A stretch of DNA of 8,724 bases from an uncultured Ruminococcus sp. GTDB taxonomy: Bacteria; Bacillota; Clostridia; Oscillospirales; Acutalibacteraceae. Below the pieces are notes generated by a model, which did no database searches, was not told the DNA's origin, and saw only the letters and a list, made by a program, of their open reading frames with translations. The stretch covers positions 1 through 8,724 of the forward strand of contig CADBRK010000047.1 in assembly GCA_902797065.1 (NCBI GenBank), read 5' to 3'. This document shows, piece by piece, positions 1 through 5,620 of this stretch. How positions within the stretch are numbered: the stretch's first letter is position 1; the number at the start of each line of letters is the position of its first letter. The position numbers and the translations under genes are program-made.

Positions 1-2
1 AT

Positions 3-324
3 ATGGGTACGAATAAAGAATGGCAGGAAATTATCAGAACGGTGAGCAAAGAGGTATCGGAAAAGTTTAAAGAGATATATGCGTCAGTAGAGTTCGGTGC
101 GTATATCGAGCCGGAAAATTATTTTGTATCGTACATTTTTTTCGACGGATAAGGCGCTTGCCGACGCTGTTGACAGCAAACTTACCGAAAAGATCAATGA
201 TTATCACAAAGCAAGACTGCTTGCGCATAAATACCCCGACGAGGGTATAAAGGACTGCACCTTTGCTTCTCAGGAAGAGTGCGACAGAGATTTTAACGGT
301 AACTGGTATTATTACTATAAATAA
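3..324 (+). pseudogene. Small unknown protein, apparent frameshift in T7 run
   Basis: I do not recognise this gene. From the ATG at 3 the frame reads 49 codons (MGTNKEWQEI...) to a TAA at 150-152. The frame starting one base later carries on without a break from about 142 to the TAA at 322-324. Dropping one T from the seven-T run at 136-142 joins them into a 106-residue protein (...FVSYIF-STDKALADAV...) ending NWYYYYK. The joined protein is acidic and soluble, with no signal peptide or membrane segment. The run is a typical site for a sequencing indel, a real mutation or transcriptional slippage, and the sequence alone cannot separate these. Only two bases precede the ATG, so no ribosome binding site can be seen and the true start may lie upstream. 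The size and Tyr/Trp-rich tail resemble small immunity-type proteins, but that is only a guess. Confidence 0.55.
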
Positions 325-329
325 AAACG

Positions 330-363
330 AACCGCCTTGAACCATATGTGTATCAAGGCGGTT
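330..363. terminator. Bidirectional intrinsic terminator
   Basis: A perfect 11-bp stem (330-340 with 353-363, arm AACCGCCTTGA) closes a 12-base loop. It lies between two convergent genes, six bases after the TAA of the first and 40 bases past the stop of the methyltransferase. Reading plus, the stem runs into TTAAT. Reading minus, it is followed by CGTTTTTA. It can therefore end transcription from both sides. Confidence 0.85.
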
Positions 364-403
364 TTAATATTTCAAAGCCTTTGAAAAAAACTGCTGTCAC
401 AGC

Positions 404-1075
404 TTACCAAACAAACGGAATTATTCTGTACTTGACTTTGTGTTTATACTCGGAGTACCCCTCAAGACCTTCTTCGAGCACCTTTTCTTCGTTTGCGATT
501 CGTTTTGCTATGATGAAAGGATATATCAGAAAGATAACAAACGACAAAACAGAACGCAGTATCAGCGGTATAGATAAGAATAGTATTATCGTTGCCGAGT
601 ACATCGGGTGACGCACGATACCGTACAGCCCCGTATCTATTACCTTCTGGTTCTCCTGGACTTCGACAGTTCTCGAAAGGTATGTGTTTTCCCTGAGCAC
701 TTCACCGTACATTATGTACGATAATGTAAATAAAACCGCACCGACGATCATAACCCAACGGGGAAGAATGAACCACCCGAAACGGAAGTTAAGCCCGGCA
801 ATGACAAATCCCGCAATAAACATTATACCGCTGAGAAGAATAACAGATTTCTGTTCGTCTTCTTTTTCTTTTGCGTTAAGCCTTTTTTTCAGTAATTCGG
901 GATTTCTGAACATCAGTATTATCCCTACGATAAACATCGGTATGAAAAGCAAGCCGACGAAAATCCAGCCGTCAAGGAATTTCAGTGTTCCTGCAGGAAT
1001 AAAAATCAAAGATGAGATTATTATAAGACCCATAGTGAATTTTATTATTGCAGCACAAAAAGTTCTTTTATCCAT
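404..1075 (-). CDS. ICMT-like integral membrane methyltransferase
   Basis: The 223-residue product is a polytopic membrane protein of the isoprenylcysteine carboxyl methyltransferase / phospholipid methyltransferase-like family. These enzymes use S-adenosylmethionine at the membrane; the substrate of most bacterial members is unknown and cannot be read here. Hydrophobic segments lie near residues 10-30, 35-56, 78-97, 105-124 and 160-190. The family signature GLYGIVRHPMYS is at 149-160, with the RHPxY core, and the tail has the usual NEEKVL...GYSEYKHKVKYRIIP pattern (195-220), which contributes to the cofactor site in characterised relatives. The start is ATG at 1075 because GGGAG (1084-1088) lies eight bases upstream; a start 15 codons further out would run into palindromic DNA. 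The gene stands alone, with a terminator shared with its convergent neighbour. Its likely promoter (1354-1382) is some 270 bases away across the structured region. Confidence 0.85.
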   Translation of the reverse strand: MDKRTFCAAIIKFTMGLIIISSLIFIPAGTLKFLDGWIFVGLLFIPMFIVGIILMFRNPELLKKRLNAKEKEDEQKSVILLSGIMFIAGFVIAGLNFRFGWFILPRWVMIVGAVLFTLSYIMYGEVLRENTYLSRTVEVQENQKVIDTGLYGIVRHPMYSATIILFLSIPLILRSVLSFVIFLIYPFIIAKRIANEEKVLEEGLEGYSEYKHKVKYRIIPFVW

Positions 1076-1102
1076 TTTATCATCTCCCGAATCATTAAAC
1101 GA

Positions 1103-1316
1103 GGAGCTAAGCTCCAACAAGCTTGCTTGATTGGAGCGAGCGACGACGTCAACAAACGTCGGGGAGCTTTAGCTCCTGCGGGCGTCGGTGGGGGATTTTA
1201 ATCCACCACCGACGGACGTATGGAACCCGCCGCCTATAGAGGCGGGGGACATCGACGTTTGTTATACCCGAACCGAATCACGTCATGATCCACGTTAGCT
1301 TTCTGGATCGTGACGT
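1103..1316 (-). repeat. Dense inverted-repeat region, putative structured leader
   Basis: About 215 bases, richer in GC than the DNA around it, hold at least six stems. (1) GGAGCT-A-AGCTCC at 1103-1115. (2) 1111-1121 with 1126-1137, 11 bp with one bulged A. (3) CGACGT / ACGTCG at 1144-1149 and 1156-1161. (4) GGAGCT-TT-AGCTCC at 1163-1176. (5) 1183-1197 with 1200-1214, 14 of 15 positions paired. (6) CCGCCT / AGGCGG at 1230-1235 and 1240-1245. An outer stem joins 1280-1292 with 1304-1316 (13 bp, one G-T pair). An 11-bp long-range pair joins 1151-1161 with 1253-1263 and encloses stems 4 to 6. No long reading frame fits. On the minus strand the block would be the 5' leader of the methyltransferase gene. 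It could equally be a dispersed palindromic element or MITE-like insertion. It matches no RNA class I can name. Confidence 0.7.
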
Positions 1317-1353
1317 AAGACCGCGCAGAGGTTCTCATATTTCCGATATTCAA

Positions 1354-1382
1354 ATTATAATACAATTAAACAAAAAAATCAA
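1354..1382 (-). promoter_or_regulatory. Sigma-A-type promoter ahead of the structured region
   Basis: Read on the minus strand, TTGATT (1377-1382) is followed by a 17-base spacer and a perfect TATAAT (1354-1359). Transcription would begin near 1347 and cross the whole inverted-repeat block before reaching the methyltransferase start at 1075, giving a leader of about 270 bases. No closer promoter of similar quality is visible. Confidence 0.65.
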
Positions 1383-1551
1383 CCGACAGAGAATAATCTA
1401 TATGAAAAATTATCTGCATATTAACAAAAAGCGTGCAATAATCGCCGGAAATAAAGTACCGTCGGGTAAATAACGTCCTGCGTACCGTGTACCATAGTTA
1501 CGGTAGATTATCAAAGGCAAAAGCGGTTTAATATCACCTGTTTGCATTGTG
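1383..1551. other. Intergenic remainder without recognisable features
   Basis: This AT-rich stretch lies between the promoter and the 3' end of ylbJ. It has one weak inverted repeat (TACCGT 1483-1488 with ACGGTA 1500-1505) but no T-run beside it, so I do not call a ylbJ terminator. No ribosome-binding-site-supported gene is visible on either strand. Confidence 0.5.
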
Positions 1552-2646
1552 CTATTCACCGGAACTGTAAAACAGCCCGCTTGTGCATATCAGGAAGGCT
1601 ATGATCGTCACAAGAAATGCTGCGCTTGAGCAATAGGTGACAGAGGAAATACTAAAAGAGGTATCCTCTGTATTTGAGAATACGTCTGAAGATAAGGGCA
1701 GTATTCTGCAGATGATAAACACAGCCGCAGCGCAGAATACGCCGCACGCAATTCTTGCAAGGATAAACTTCGGTTTATTTATGTTTATGTCGGACACTGC
1801 CGAGAAAATCTGAAAATGTACGCAAAGCCCGCCGAAGCCTGCGCACATCGCGGCATAGTATATCGGCAGACGGTTATCTGCTATGGCGGTGCAGCCGTCG
1901 GTTACCTCGCATACGCTGCGGATTATTATGCCGATCGTCGAATCGTTCCCGAATTTGAAATAGTATTCCGCAAGCTCCGTAAAGCATGAGAACAGTACAA
2001 CCATCGAGCATAACATCGCAGTGCTTGCACAGGCGCTTTTGCATGAGTGTACAAATGCGTCGGAAAATGACTTGTGTTTCTGTGATGAGGAGGACTTTTT
2101 CACGATCGGTTCTTTGTTTTTGGCTATCTGCCCGAGTATTATTCCGGTTAGTATACTTACCGCTGCCTGTACCGCTGTGAGGATAACCCCGACTTTAACG
2201 CTGCCGTAGAGTCGTGCCCCGACTACGCTTATCAGGAATCCGGGTCCCGAATTAACGCAGAAACAAAGCATACGCTGCGCCTGAGCTTTTGTGATTATAT
2301 CATGTTTGTACAGAGAGTTTATTCCTATTGCTCCCACCGGGAAACCTCCGATAAGACTCAGAAATATTGTCACGCCCGCCTCGCTCGGAAGCGCAAACAA
2401 ACTTTCGGTTAGCTTTGAGAATATTCTGCCGACACGCTGCGATATGCCGTACATGACCGCAAACGACGACAGGAACATAAAGGGGAACAGCGAAGGCACA
2501 AGTATGTTTATGCATGTTTCCAGCCCGTCGTATGTACCCTTGCTTGCGATCTTCGGTTCTGCCGTCATACCAAAGCATAACAGCAGAAACAGTATGCTTA
2601 CGGTAAATACAGACATCCTGTCGGTTTTCAAAGTTCGGTTCTTCAA
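1552..2646 (-). CDS. ylbJ: Sporulation integral membrane protein YlbJ
   Basis: YlbJ is a mother-cell membrane protein needed for normal spore cortex/coat maturation in Bacillus; its transported substrate, if any, is unknown. The 364-residue product has about eight hydrophobic segments (near 12-28, 49-68, 92-110, 151-173, 207-224, 263-283, 297-317 and 340-360). It carries the hallmark stretches of the family: GGFPVGA at 100-106, CVNSGPGFLISVVG at 130-143 and FGGLCVHFQ at 271-279, typical of the nucleoside-recognition/Gate-like fold. A hydrophilic Ser/Lys-rich loop lies near 176-195. The start is TTG at 2646: AAGGAAG (2654-2660) sits seven bases upstream, while the first internal ATG (2616) has no usable spacing. 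It is divergent from yqfC with a sigma-E-like promoter of its own, matching its mother-cell expression in Bacillus. The length is close to the family norm. Confidence 0.92.
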   Translation of the reverse strand: MKNRTLKTDRMSVFTVSILFLLLCFGMTAEPKIASKGTYDGLETCINILVPSLFPFMFLSSFAVMYGISQRVGRIFSKLTESLFALPSEAGVTIFLSLIGGFPVGAIGINSLYKHDIITKAQAQRMLCFCVNSGPGFLISVVGARLYGSVKVGVILTAVQAAVSILTGIILGQIAKNKEPIVKKSSSSQKHKSFSDAFVHSCKSACASTAMLCSMVVLFSCFTELAEYYFKFGNDSTIGIIIRSVCEVTDGCTAIADNRLPIYYAAMCAGFGGLCVHFQIFSAVSDININKPKFILARIACGVFCAAAVFIICRILPLSSDVFSNTEDTSFSISSVTYCSSAAFLVTIIAFLICTSGLFYSSGE

Positions 2647-2653
2647 TATGATA

Positions 2654-2660
2654 CTTCCTT
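2654..2660 (-). promoter_or_regulatory. Ribosome binding site fixing the TTG start of ylbJ
   Basis: AAGGAAG on the minus strand lies seven bases from TTG at 2646. No in-frame ATG or GTG is placed as well, so the rare start codon is preferred. Confidence 0.7.
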
Positions 2661-2679
2661 TCCGTTAAGCCGATACAAA

Positions 2680-2708
2680 TATGTATGTACGTGAACAGAG
2701 AAGTATAC
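2680..2708 (-). promoter_or_regulatory. Sigma-E-like promoter for ylbJ
   Basis: On the minus strand GTATACT (2702-2708) and CATACATA (2680-2687) are 14 bases apart. The Bacillus sigma-E consensus is about KMATATT-N14-CATACAMT, so the -10 misses only its last base and the spacing is typical. The start point would be near 2673, just upstream of the ribosome binding site. Confidence 0.5.
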
Positions 2709-2710
2709 CT

Positions 2711-2739
2711 GCATTAATTTATTCTTACGGTCATATAAT
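2711..2739 (+). promoter_or_regulatory. Sigma-E-like promoter for yqfC-yqfD
   Basis: GCATTAA (2711-2717) and CATATAAT (2732-2739) are 14 bases apart; the -10 differs from CATACAMT at one position. The predicted start lies just before GGAGGG (2749-2754), giving a very short leader. yqfC is a known sigma-E target in Bacillus. The -10 also resembles a sigma-A TATAAT, so a vegetative promoter is the alternative. Confidence 0.5.
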
Positions 2740-2759
2740 TACGCAGATGGAGGGATAGC

Positions 2760-3020
2760 ATGAATACCGAAAAAGATTTGCGTGATATTGTACCCTTTGA
2801 GCTGACCAACAGACCCGTCACTCAGATACAAAGCAACAGACATCTCACCGTTGAGGGGTGCAAAGGCTTAGCGGAATATACGGATATTTGTATCAGGATA
2901 AAAACATCGGAAGGCGTGATCTCCGCATACGGTACGGAGCTTATCATCAGTCTGTTAAGCACTACCGCTGTTATGGTTGACGGATATATCAACAGGATAG
3001 AATTCGAGGAGTGGAAATAA
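2760..3020 (+). CDS. yqfC: Sporulation protein YqfC
   Basis: A small protein of the YabP/YqfC family, made in the mother cell during spore formation; its molecular role is unknown. The 86 residues contain the family core VEGCKGLAEYTD (31-42), followed by an alternating beta-type pattern (IRIKTSEGVISAYGTELIIS) and the closing VDGYINRIEFE (73-83). There is no membrane segment. ATG at 2760 has GGAGGG (2749-2754) five bases upstream. The stop at 3018-3020 is two bases before the preferred yqfD start, so the two are surely co-transcribed and probably translationally coupled. The yqfC-yqfD pairing is the standard arrangement in spore formers and supports both calls. Confidence 0.93.
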   Translation: MNTEKDLRDIVPFELTNRPVTQIQSNRHLTVEGCKGLAEYTDICIRIKTSEGVISAYGTELIISLLSTTAVMVDGYINRIEFEEWK

Positions 3021-3022
3021 GT

Positions 3023-4234
3023 ATGATGAAGATACTGCGTTTTGCCAGAGGGTACATTGATTTTTCGATCAGCGGAAGCATGCCCGAAGCTTTTGTCAAT
3101 CTGCTGACCGAAAAAGGCGTGTCGGTGTGGAACGTGAAAAGCTGTGAGGGCGTTCTTTGCTGCCGTACCCTTGCGCTGAACTACAAGTACATCTGTAAGC
3201 TTTCCCGCAGAAAAAACGTAAAAGTGCATATAATCCGCAAGCACGGTCTGCCGTTCTTCTTGATACGAAATAAAAAAAGAGTCGGTATTCCGATAGGCGC
3301 GGTGTGTTTTGTGCTTATCTTTACTCTGTTGTCGAGGTTTATATGGTATGTCGATATTTACGGCGTTGAGGGTATTTCGTACAGCCGTGCAAAAGAGGTC
3401 ATGGAGGAACTCGGAGTTTATGAGGGCGCATACGGACATTTCGACAGCCTTAGAAATATACAGACAAAAGCTATGCTCGCTCTCGGCGACGTATCGTGGA
3501 TAACGCTTAACAAAGACGGCAGTACCGCCGAGGTGAAGATTACCGAAAGCGCAAAAGACACAACCGAAAACAAAGATATACACTATAATATCGTAGCGAA
3601 ATGCGACGGGCAGGTGATACGCGCCGATGTACAGAAGGGTATGGCGTACGTAAACGGCGGAGACGCAGTTACAAAGGGAAATCTGCTTATAGGCGGATTT
3701 GTGCAGACAGACCTGGGTTCAACGATACTCGACACGGCGCAGGGTGCTGTCCTTGCAAAAACGGAACATAAAGAGAGATTTTCCGTTCCAAAGCGCATAA
3801 CGTATTCAAAATACGAGGACAGCTGTGTTACCCGTCAAAATGCAGACCTTTTCGGGTTTAAACTTCCGCTTGAATTGAAATGTACAAGAGCCGACGCGGA
3901 TAAGATCAGCTTTTTTTCCGAATCATCACTTGATTTTAAAGGGAAAACCGCTCCTGTGTCTTTGATAAAGGAACATGTTTTTTATCTCGAAACGAGCAGC
4001 GAGGACGTCGGGGAGAAGCTTGCTGAAAAGCGATTCTCTGCCGAAAGAGCGCTTTGCGAACTGTTCTCGTACAGCGACAAAAAAATCATCGACAGAATTA
4101 TAGATAAAACCGTCGATGATAAGAATTATTATTACGATGTAGAATATTTCTGTGAGGAGGACATAGGGGAGAAGGAAGAAATAATGCTCGATGAGGATTT
4201 TTCTTATGATCCTTCTCTGCATATCGAAGATTGA
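3023..4234 (+). CDS. yqfD: Sporulation protein YqfD
   Basis: A bitopic membrane protein expressed with YqfC in the mother cell; required for efficient sporulation in Bacillus, mechanism unknown. The 403-residue product has the usual opening KILRFARGYIDFSISG (3-18). A basic stretch then leads into one membrane span (about 86-108) and the characteristic IWYVDIYGVEGIS (107-119), followed by a large extracytoplasmic domain and an acidic C-terminal tail. The length fits the family. ATG at 3023 is preferred: AGGAG (3007-3011) is 11 bases upstream and homologues start with this kind of sequence. An in-frame GTG at 3011 would add four residues and overlap yqfC, and ATG at 3026 is also possible. In Bacillus phoH, yqfF and ybeY follow yqfD; here a convergent gene begins 12 bases after the stop, so that linkage is lost. 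Confidence 0.93.
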   Translation: MMKILRFARGYIDFSISGSMPEAFVNLLTEKGVSVWNVKSCEGVLCCRTLALNYKYICKLSRRKNVKVHIIRKHGLPFFLIRNKKRVGIPIGAVCFVLIFTLLSRFIWYVDIYGVEGISYSRAKEVMEELGVYEGAYGHFDSLRNIQTKAMLALGDVSWITLNKDGSTAEVKITESAKDTTENKDIHYNIVAKCDGQVIRADVQKGMAYVNGGDAVTKGNLLIGGFVQTDLGSTILDTAQGAVLAKTEHKERFSVPKRITYSKYEDSCVTRQNADLFGFKLPLELKCTRADADKISFFSESSLDFKGKTAPVSLIKEHVFYLETSSEDVGEKLAEKRFSAERALCELFSYSDKKIIDRIIDKTVDDKNYYYDVEYFCEEDIGEKEEIMLDEDFSYDPSLHIED

Positions 4235-4245
4235 TCCGTAGACTG

Positions 4246-5160
4246 TCAATGTGTACTGTTGTAGCTGAAATAATCGGAGCTTGAACAGTCAAAGCTCGGA
4301 ATATACTCCTCGTCCGCCGCAGAAAGCTCCTGGATAAAGCCGTCCATGTCAAGCTCTATTGCATGATCGACTACCTCGTCATACTCCTCCTGAGTGATCT
4401 TGCGGTTGATCTCGGGGTATTTGTATGCTTCGCCCGTGGGAACATACTGCCCCATTATGCTTACGAGAACACTGTCTCCGTAATATGCCCTGATCGTGTT
4501 GAGTATGGCGATACTGTCTTTTGTGTGGTTGGGGAGTACCAGAACACGCACGATAGTACCCCTTTGTATTATGCCGTCCTTATCGAATTTCACTTTGCCT
4601 GTCTGGCGTACCATTTCTTTAATGGCGGCAAGCGCAACATTTGAGTAGTTGTATGCGCTTGAATACTTTTCTGCGAGTCTGTTGTCGCTGTATTTAAAGT
4701 CGGGGAGATATATGTCTATATATCCCTCAAGACGCTTAAGGCTCTCTACCGTTTCGTATCCGCTCGAATTATACAGCACGGGTATTTTCGGGCGGTATAT
4801 TTTGAAGCTTTCGATCACGGCTTCGATAAAATGACTGGCACTCACAAGGTTAATGTTGTGTACGCCCTGATCTTCGAGATTGCGGTAGCAGTTTGCAAGC
4901 TGCTGAGGGGTAATAAATGTTCCGACGTGGTTTACGCTGATCTCGTAATTCTGGCAGAAAACACATTTCAGCGTACACCCGCTGAAAAATATTGCGCCGC
5001 TGCCGCGGCTGCCGCTGATACACGGCTCTTCCCAGTAGTGAGGGCCAACTCTTGCAACCTTCGGCTGCAAACCCATGCCGCAAAAGCCGTTTCCTTCAAG
5101 CAGCGTTCTCTTTGCGCCGCATTTGTGAGGACATGCCATGCAGCTTTTTATAGTTTCCAT
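4246..5160 (-). CDS. PflX-like radical SAM protein
   Basis: A radical SAM enzyme of the PflX / pyruvate formate-lyase-activating-like group (COG1313 type). It should cleave S-adenosylmethionine with a [4Fe-4S] cluster; its substrate is unknown. In the 304-residue product the cluster motif is CTLKCVFC (C62, C66, C69). An N-terminal Cys set CMACPHKCG (C7, C10, C14) plus C27, usual in this group, may bind a further metal centre. Other group features are NINLVSASHF (102-111), NSSGYE (131-136), YLPDFKYSD (151-159), RVLVLPNH (205-212), GQYVP (237-241) and the terminal YIPSFD. The start is ATG at 5160, seven bases from a perfect AGGAGG (5168-5173); an upstream in-frame TTG lies outside this site and is rejected. 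It converges on yqfD with an 11-base gap and no terminator. No glycyl radical enzyme lies nearby. Confidence 0.9.
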   Translation of the reverse strand: METIKSCMACPHKCGAKRTLLEGNGFCGMGLQPKVARVGPHYWEEPCISGSRGSGAIFFSGCTLKCVFCQNYEISVNHVGTFITPQQLANCYRNLEDQGVHNINLVSASHFIEAVIESFKIYRPKIPVLYNSSGYETVESLKRLEGYIDIYLPDFKYSDNRLAEKYSSAYNYSNVALAAIKEMVRQTGKVKFDKDGIIQRGTIVRVLVLPNHTKDSIAILNTIRAYYGDSVLVSIMGQYVPTGEAYKYPEINRKITQEEYDEVVDHAIELDMDGFIQELSAADEEYIPSFDCSSSDYFSYNSTH

Positions 5161-5235
5161 TGTGGCTCCTCCTTTCAAAGTGTAAATGTCCGGCTGCCCG
5201 AAAATGATAACGGCAGTCTTGTAAATATAATATAT

Positions 5236-5264
5236 ATTGTAACAGTGATTTTGTAATATAGCAA
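5236..5264 (-). promoter_or_regulatory. Probable promoter of the radical SAM gene
   Basis: On the minus strand TTGCTA (5259-5264), a 17-base spacer and TACAAT (5236-5241) form a reasonable sigma-A promoter. The start point would be near 5229, giving a leader of about 70 bases. The AT-rich surroundings offer other hexamers, such as TTACAA-N16-TATATT slightly closer. Confidence 0.45.
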
Positions 5265-5277
5265 TATCTATTTGGAA

Positions 5278-5311
5278 AAAAAGAAAAAATTAATTGAAGT
5301 TTTTTCTTTTT
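5278..5311. terminator. All-A/T (one G-C) hairpin behind the Cys-rich gene
   Basis: AAAAAGAAAAAA (5278-5289) and TTTTTTCTTTTT (5300-5311) form a perfect 12-bp stem with a 10-base loop, 24 bases past the stop of the Cys-rich gene. Read minus, the second arm runs on into further T. The position suggests a transcription end, but a stem with one G-C pair is weak for an intrinsic terminator. Alternatives are a simple A/T tract or intrinsically bent DNA upstream of the radical SAM promoter. Confidence 0.4.
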
Positions 5312-5334
5312 AGTGATAATATTAAACTGAGGGG

Positions 5335-5544
5335 TCAAAGCTCGAAATCCTCGGGATTGTACTTCGGCAGTACAGGCGGCTTGAACGGCTTCCTGAGTAA
5401 CGGGTCATAGGAGAATTTCCTGCATTTGCCGTTTATGATCGCTTTGTTCTTTGTACAGAATTGCGCTCCGTCCATACTCTCGACGCAGTACTCGCAGTAT
5501 GAGCAGTCCGGGGGGATATTCTTGCCGAACAGTCTGTATGACAT
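5335..5544 (-). CDS. Small Cys-rich protein, putative zinc-binding
   Basis: A 69-residue protein of unknown function. Five Cys are spaced as C14-x2-C17-x2-C20, C30 and C41 in a zinc-ribbon-like layout: CSYCEYC, QFC, then GKCRKFSYDP (39-48). Pro- and Lys-rich residues follow (RKPFKPPVLPKY, 51-62). I recall similar small proteins (RLFGKN..., C-R-x-F-x-YDP) in Oscillospiraceae, but without an assigned role. ATG at 5544 has a full AAGGAGG (5553-5559) eight bases upstream. A nearer upstream ATG two codons away lies only two bases from that site and is unlikely. It is divergent from pgeF with a 76-base gap, and an AT-rich hairpin follows its stop. Metal binding is inference from the Cys pattern alone. 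Confidence 0.75.
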   Translation of the reverse strand: MSYRLFGKNIPPDCSYCEYCVESMDGAQFCTKNKAIINGKCRKFSYDPLLRKPFKPPVLPKYNPEDFEL

Positions 5545-5572
5545 AAGCATGACCTCCTTAAATCCTCTTAAT

Positions 5573-5580
5573 ATTATAAT
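5573..5580. promoter_or_regulatory. Shared -10-like element between divergent genes
   Basis: ATTATAAT gives a TATAAT hexamer on both strands (5575-5580 plus; 5573-5578 minus), about 40 bases from pgeF and 30 from the Cys-rich gene start. No good -35 is found at the right distance on either strand. A TATATT at 5596-5601 is another candidate -10 for pgeF. Confidence 0.3.
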
Positions 5581-5620
5581 CGCAAAAACGAGCACTATAT
5601 TTCTAAAGGAGAATGATAAC

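Noticed and set aside
684..1130. 148-codon plus-strand open frame
   Set aside because: It lies antisense over the well-supported methyltransferase gene and encodes low-complexity Ile/Ser-rich sequence.
1221..1250. TGGAACCCGC resembling a T-box core
   Set aside because: The match to TGGNACCGCG is imperfect, it is on the strand opposite the downstream gene, and no specifier stem or terminator follows.
1103..1316. CRISPR array
   Set aside because: The repeats are inverted and unequal in length, without regular direct repeats and spacers.
1285..1473. 62-codon plus-strand open frame
   Set aside because: Its first part lies within the hairpin 1280-1316, it has no ribosome binding site, and the product has no recognisable pattern.
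1483..1505. Inverted repeat as a ylbJ terminator
   Set aside because: It is a six-bp stem with no T-run on the minus strand.
2822..3583. 253-codon minus-strand open frame
   Set aside because: It is antisense to yqfC and yqfD, both of which carry clear family motifs.
5426..5620. Upstream extension of the pgeF frame
   Set aside because: It overlaps the divergent Cys-rich gene; the ATG at 5621 has a proper ribosome binding site and matches the family N-terminus.
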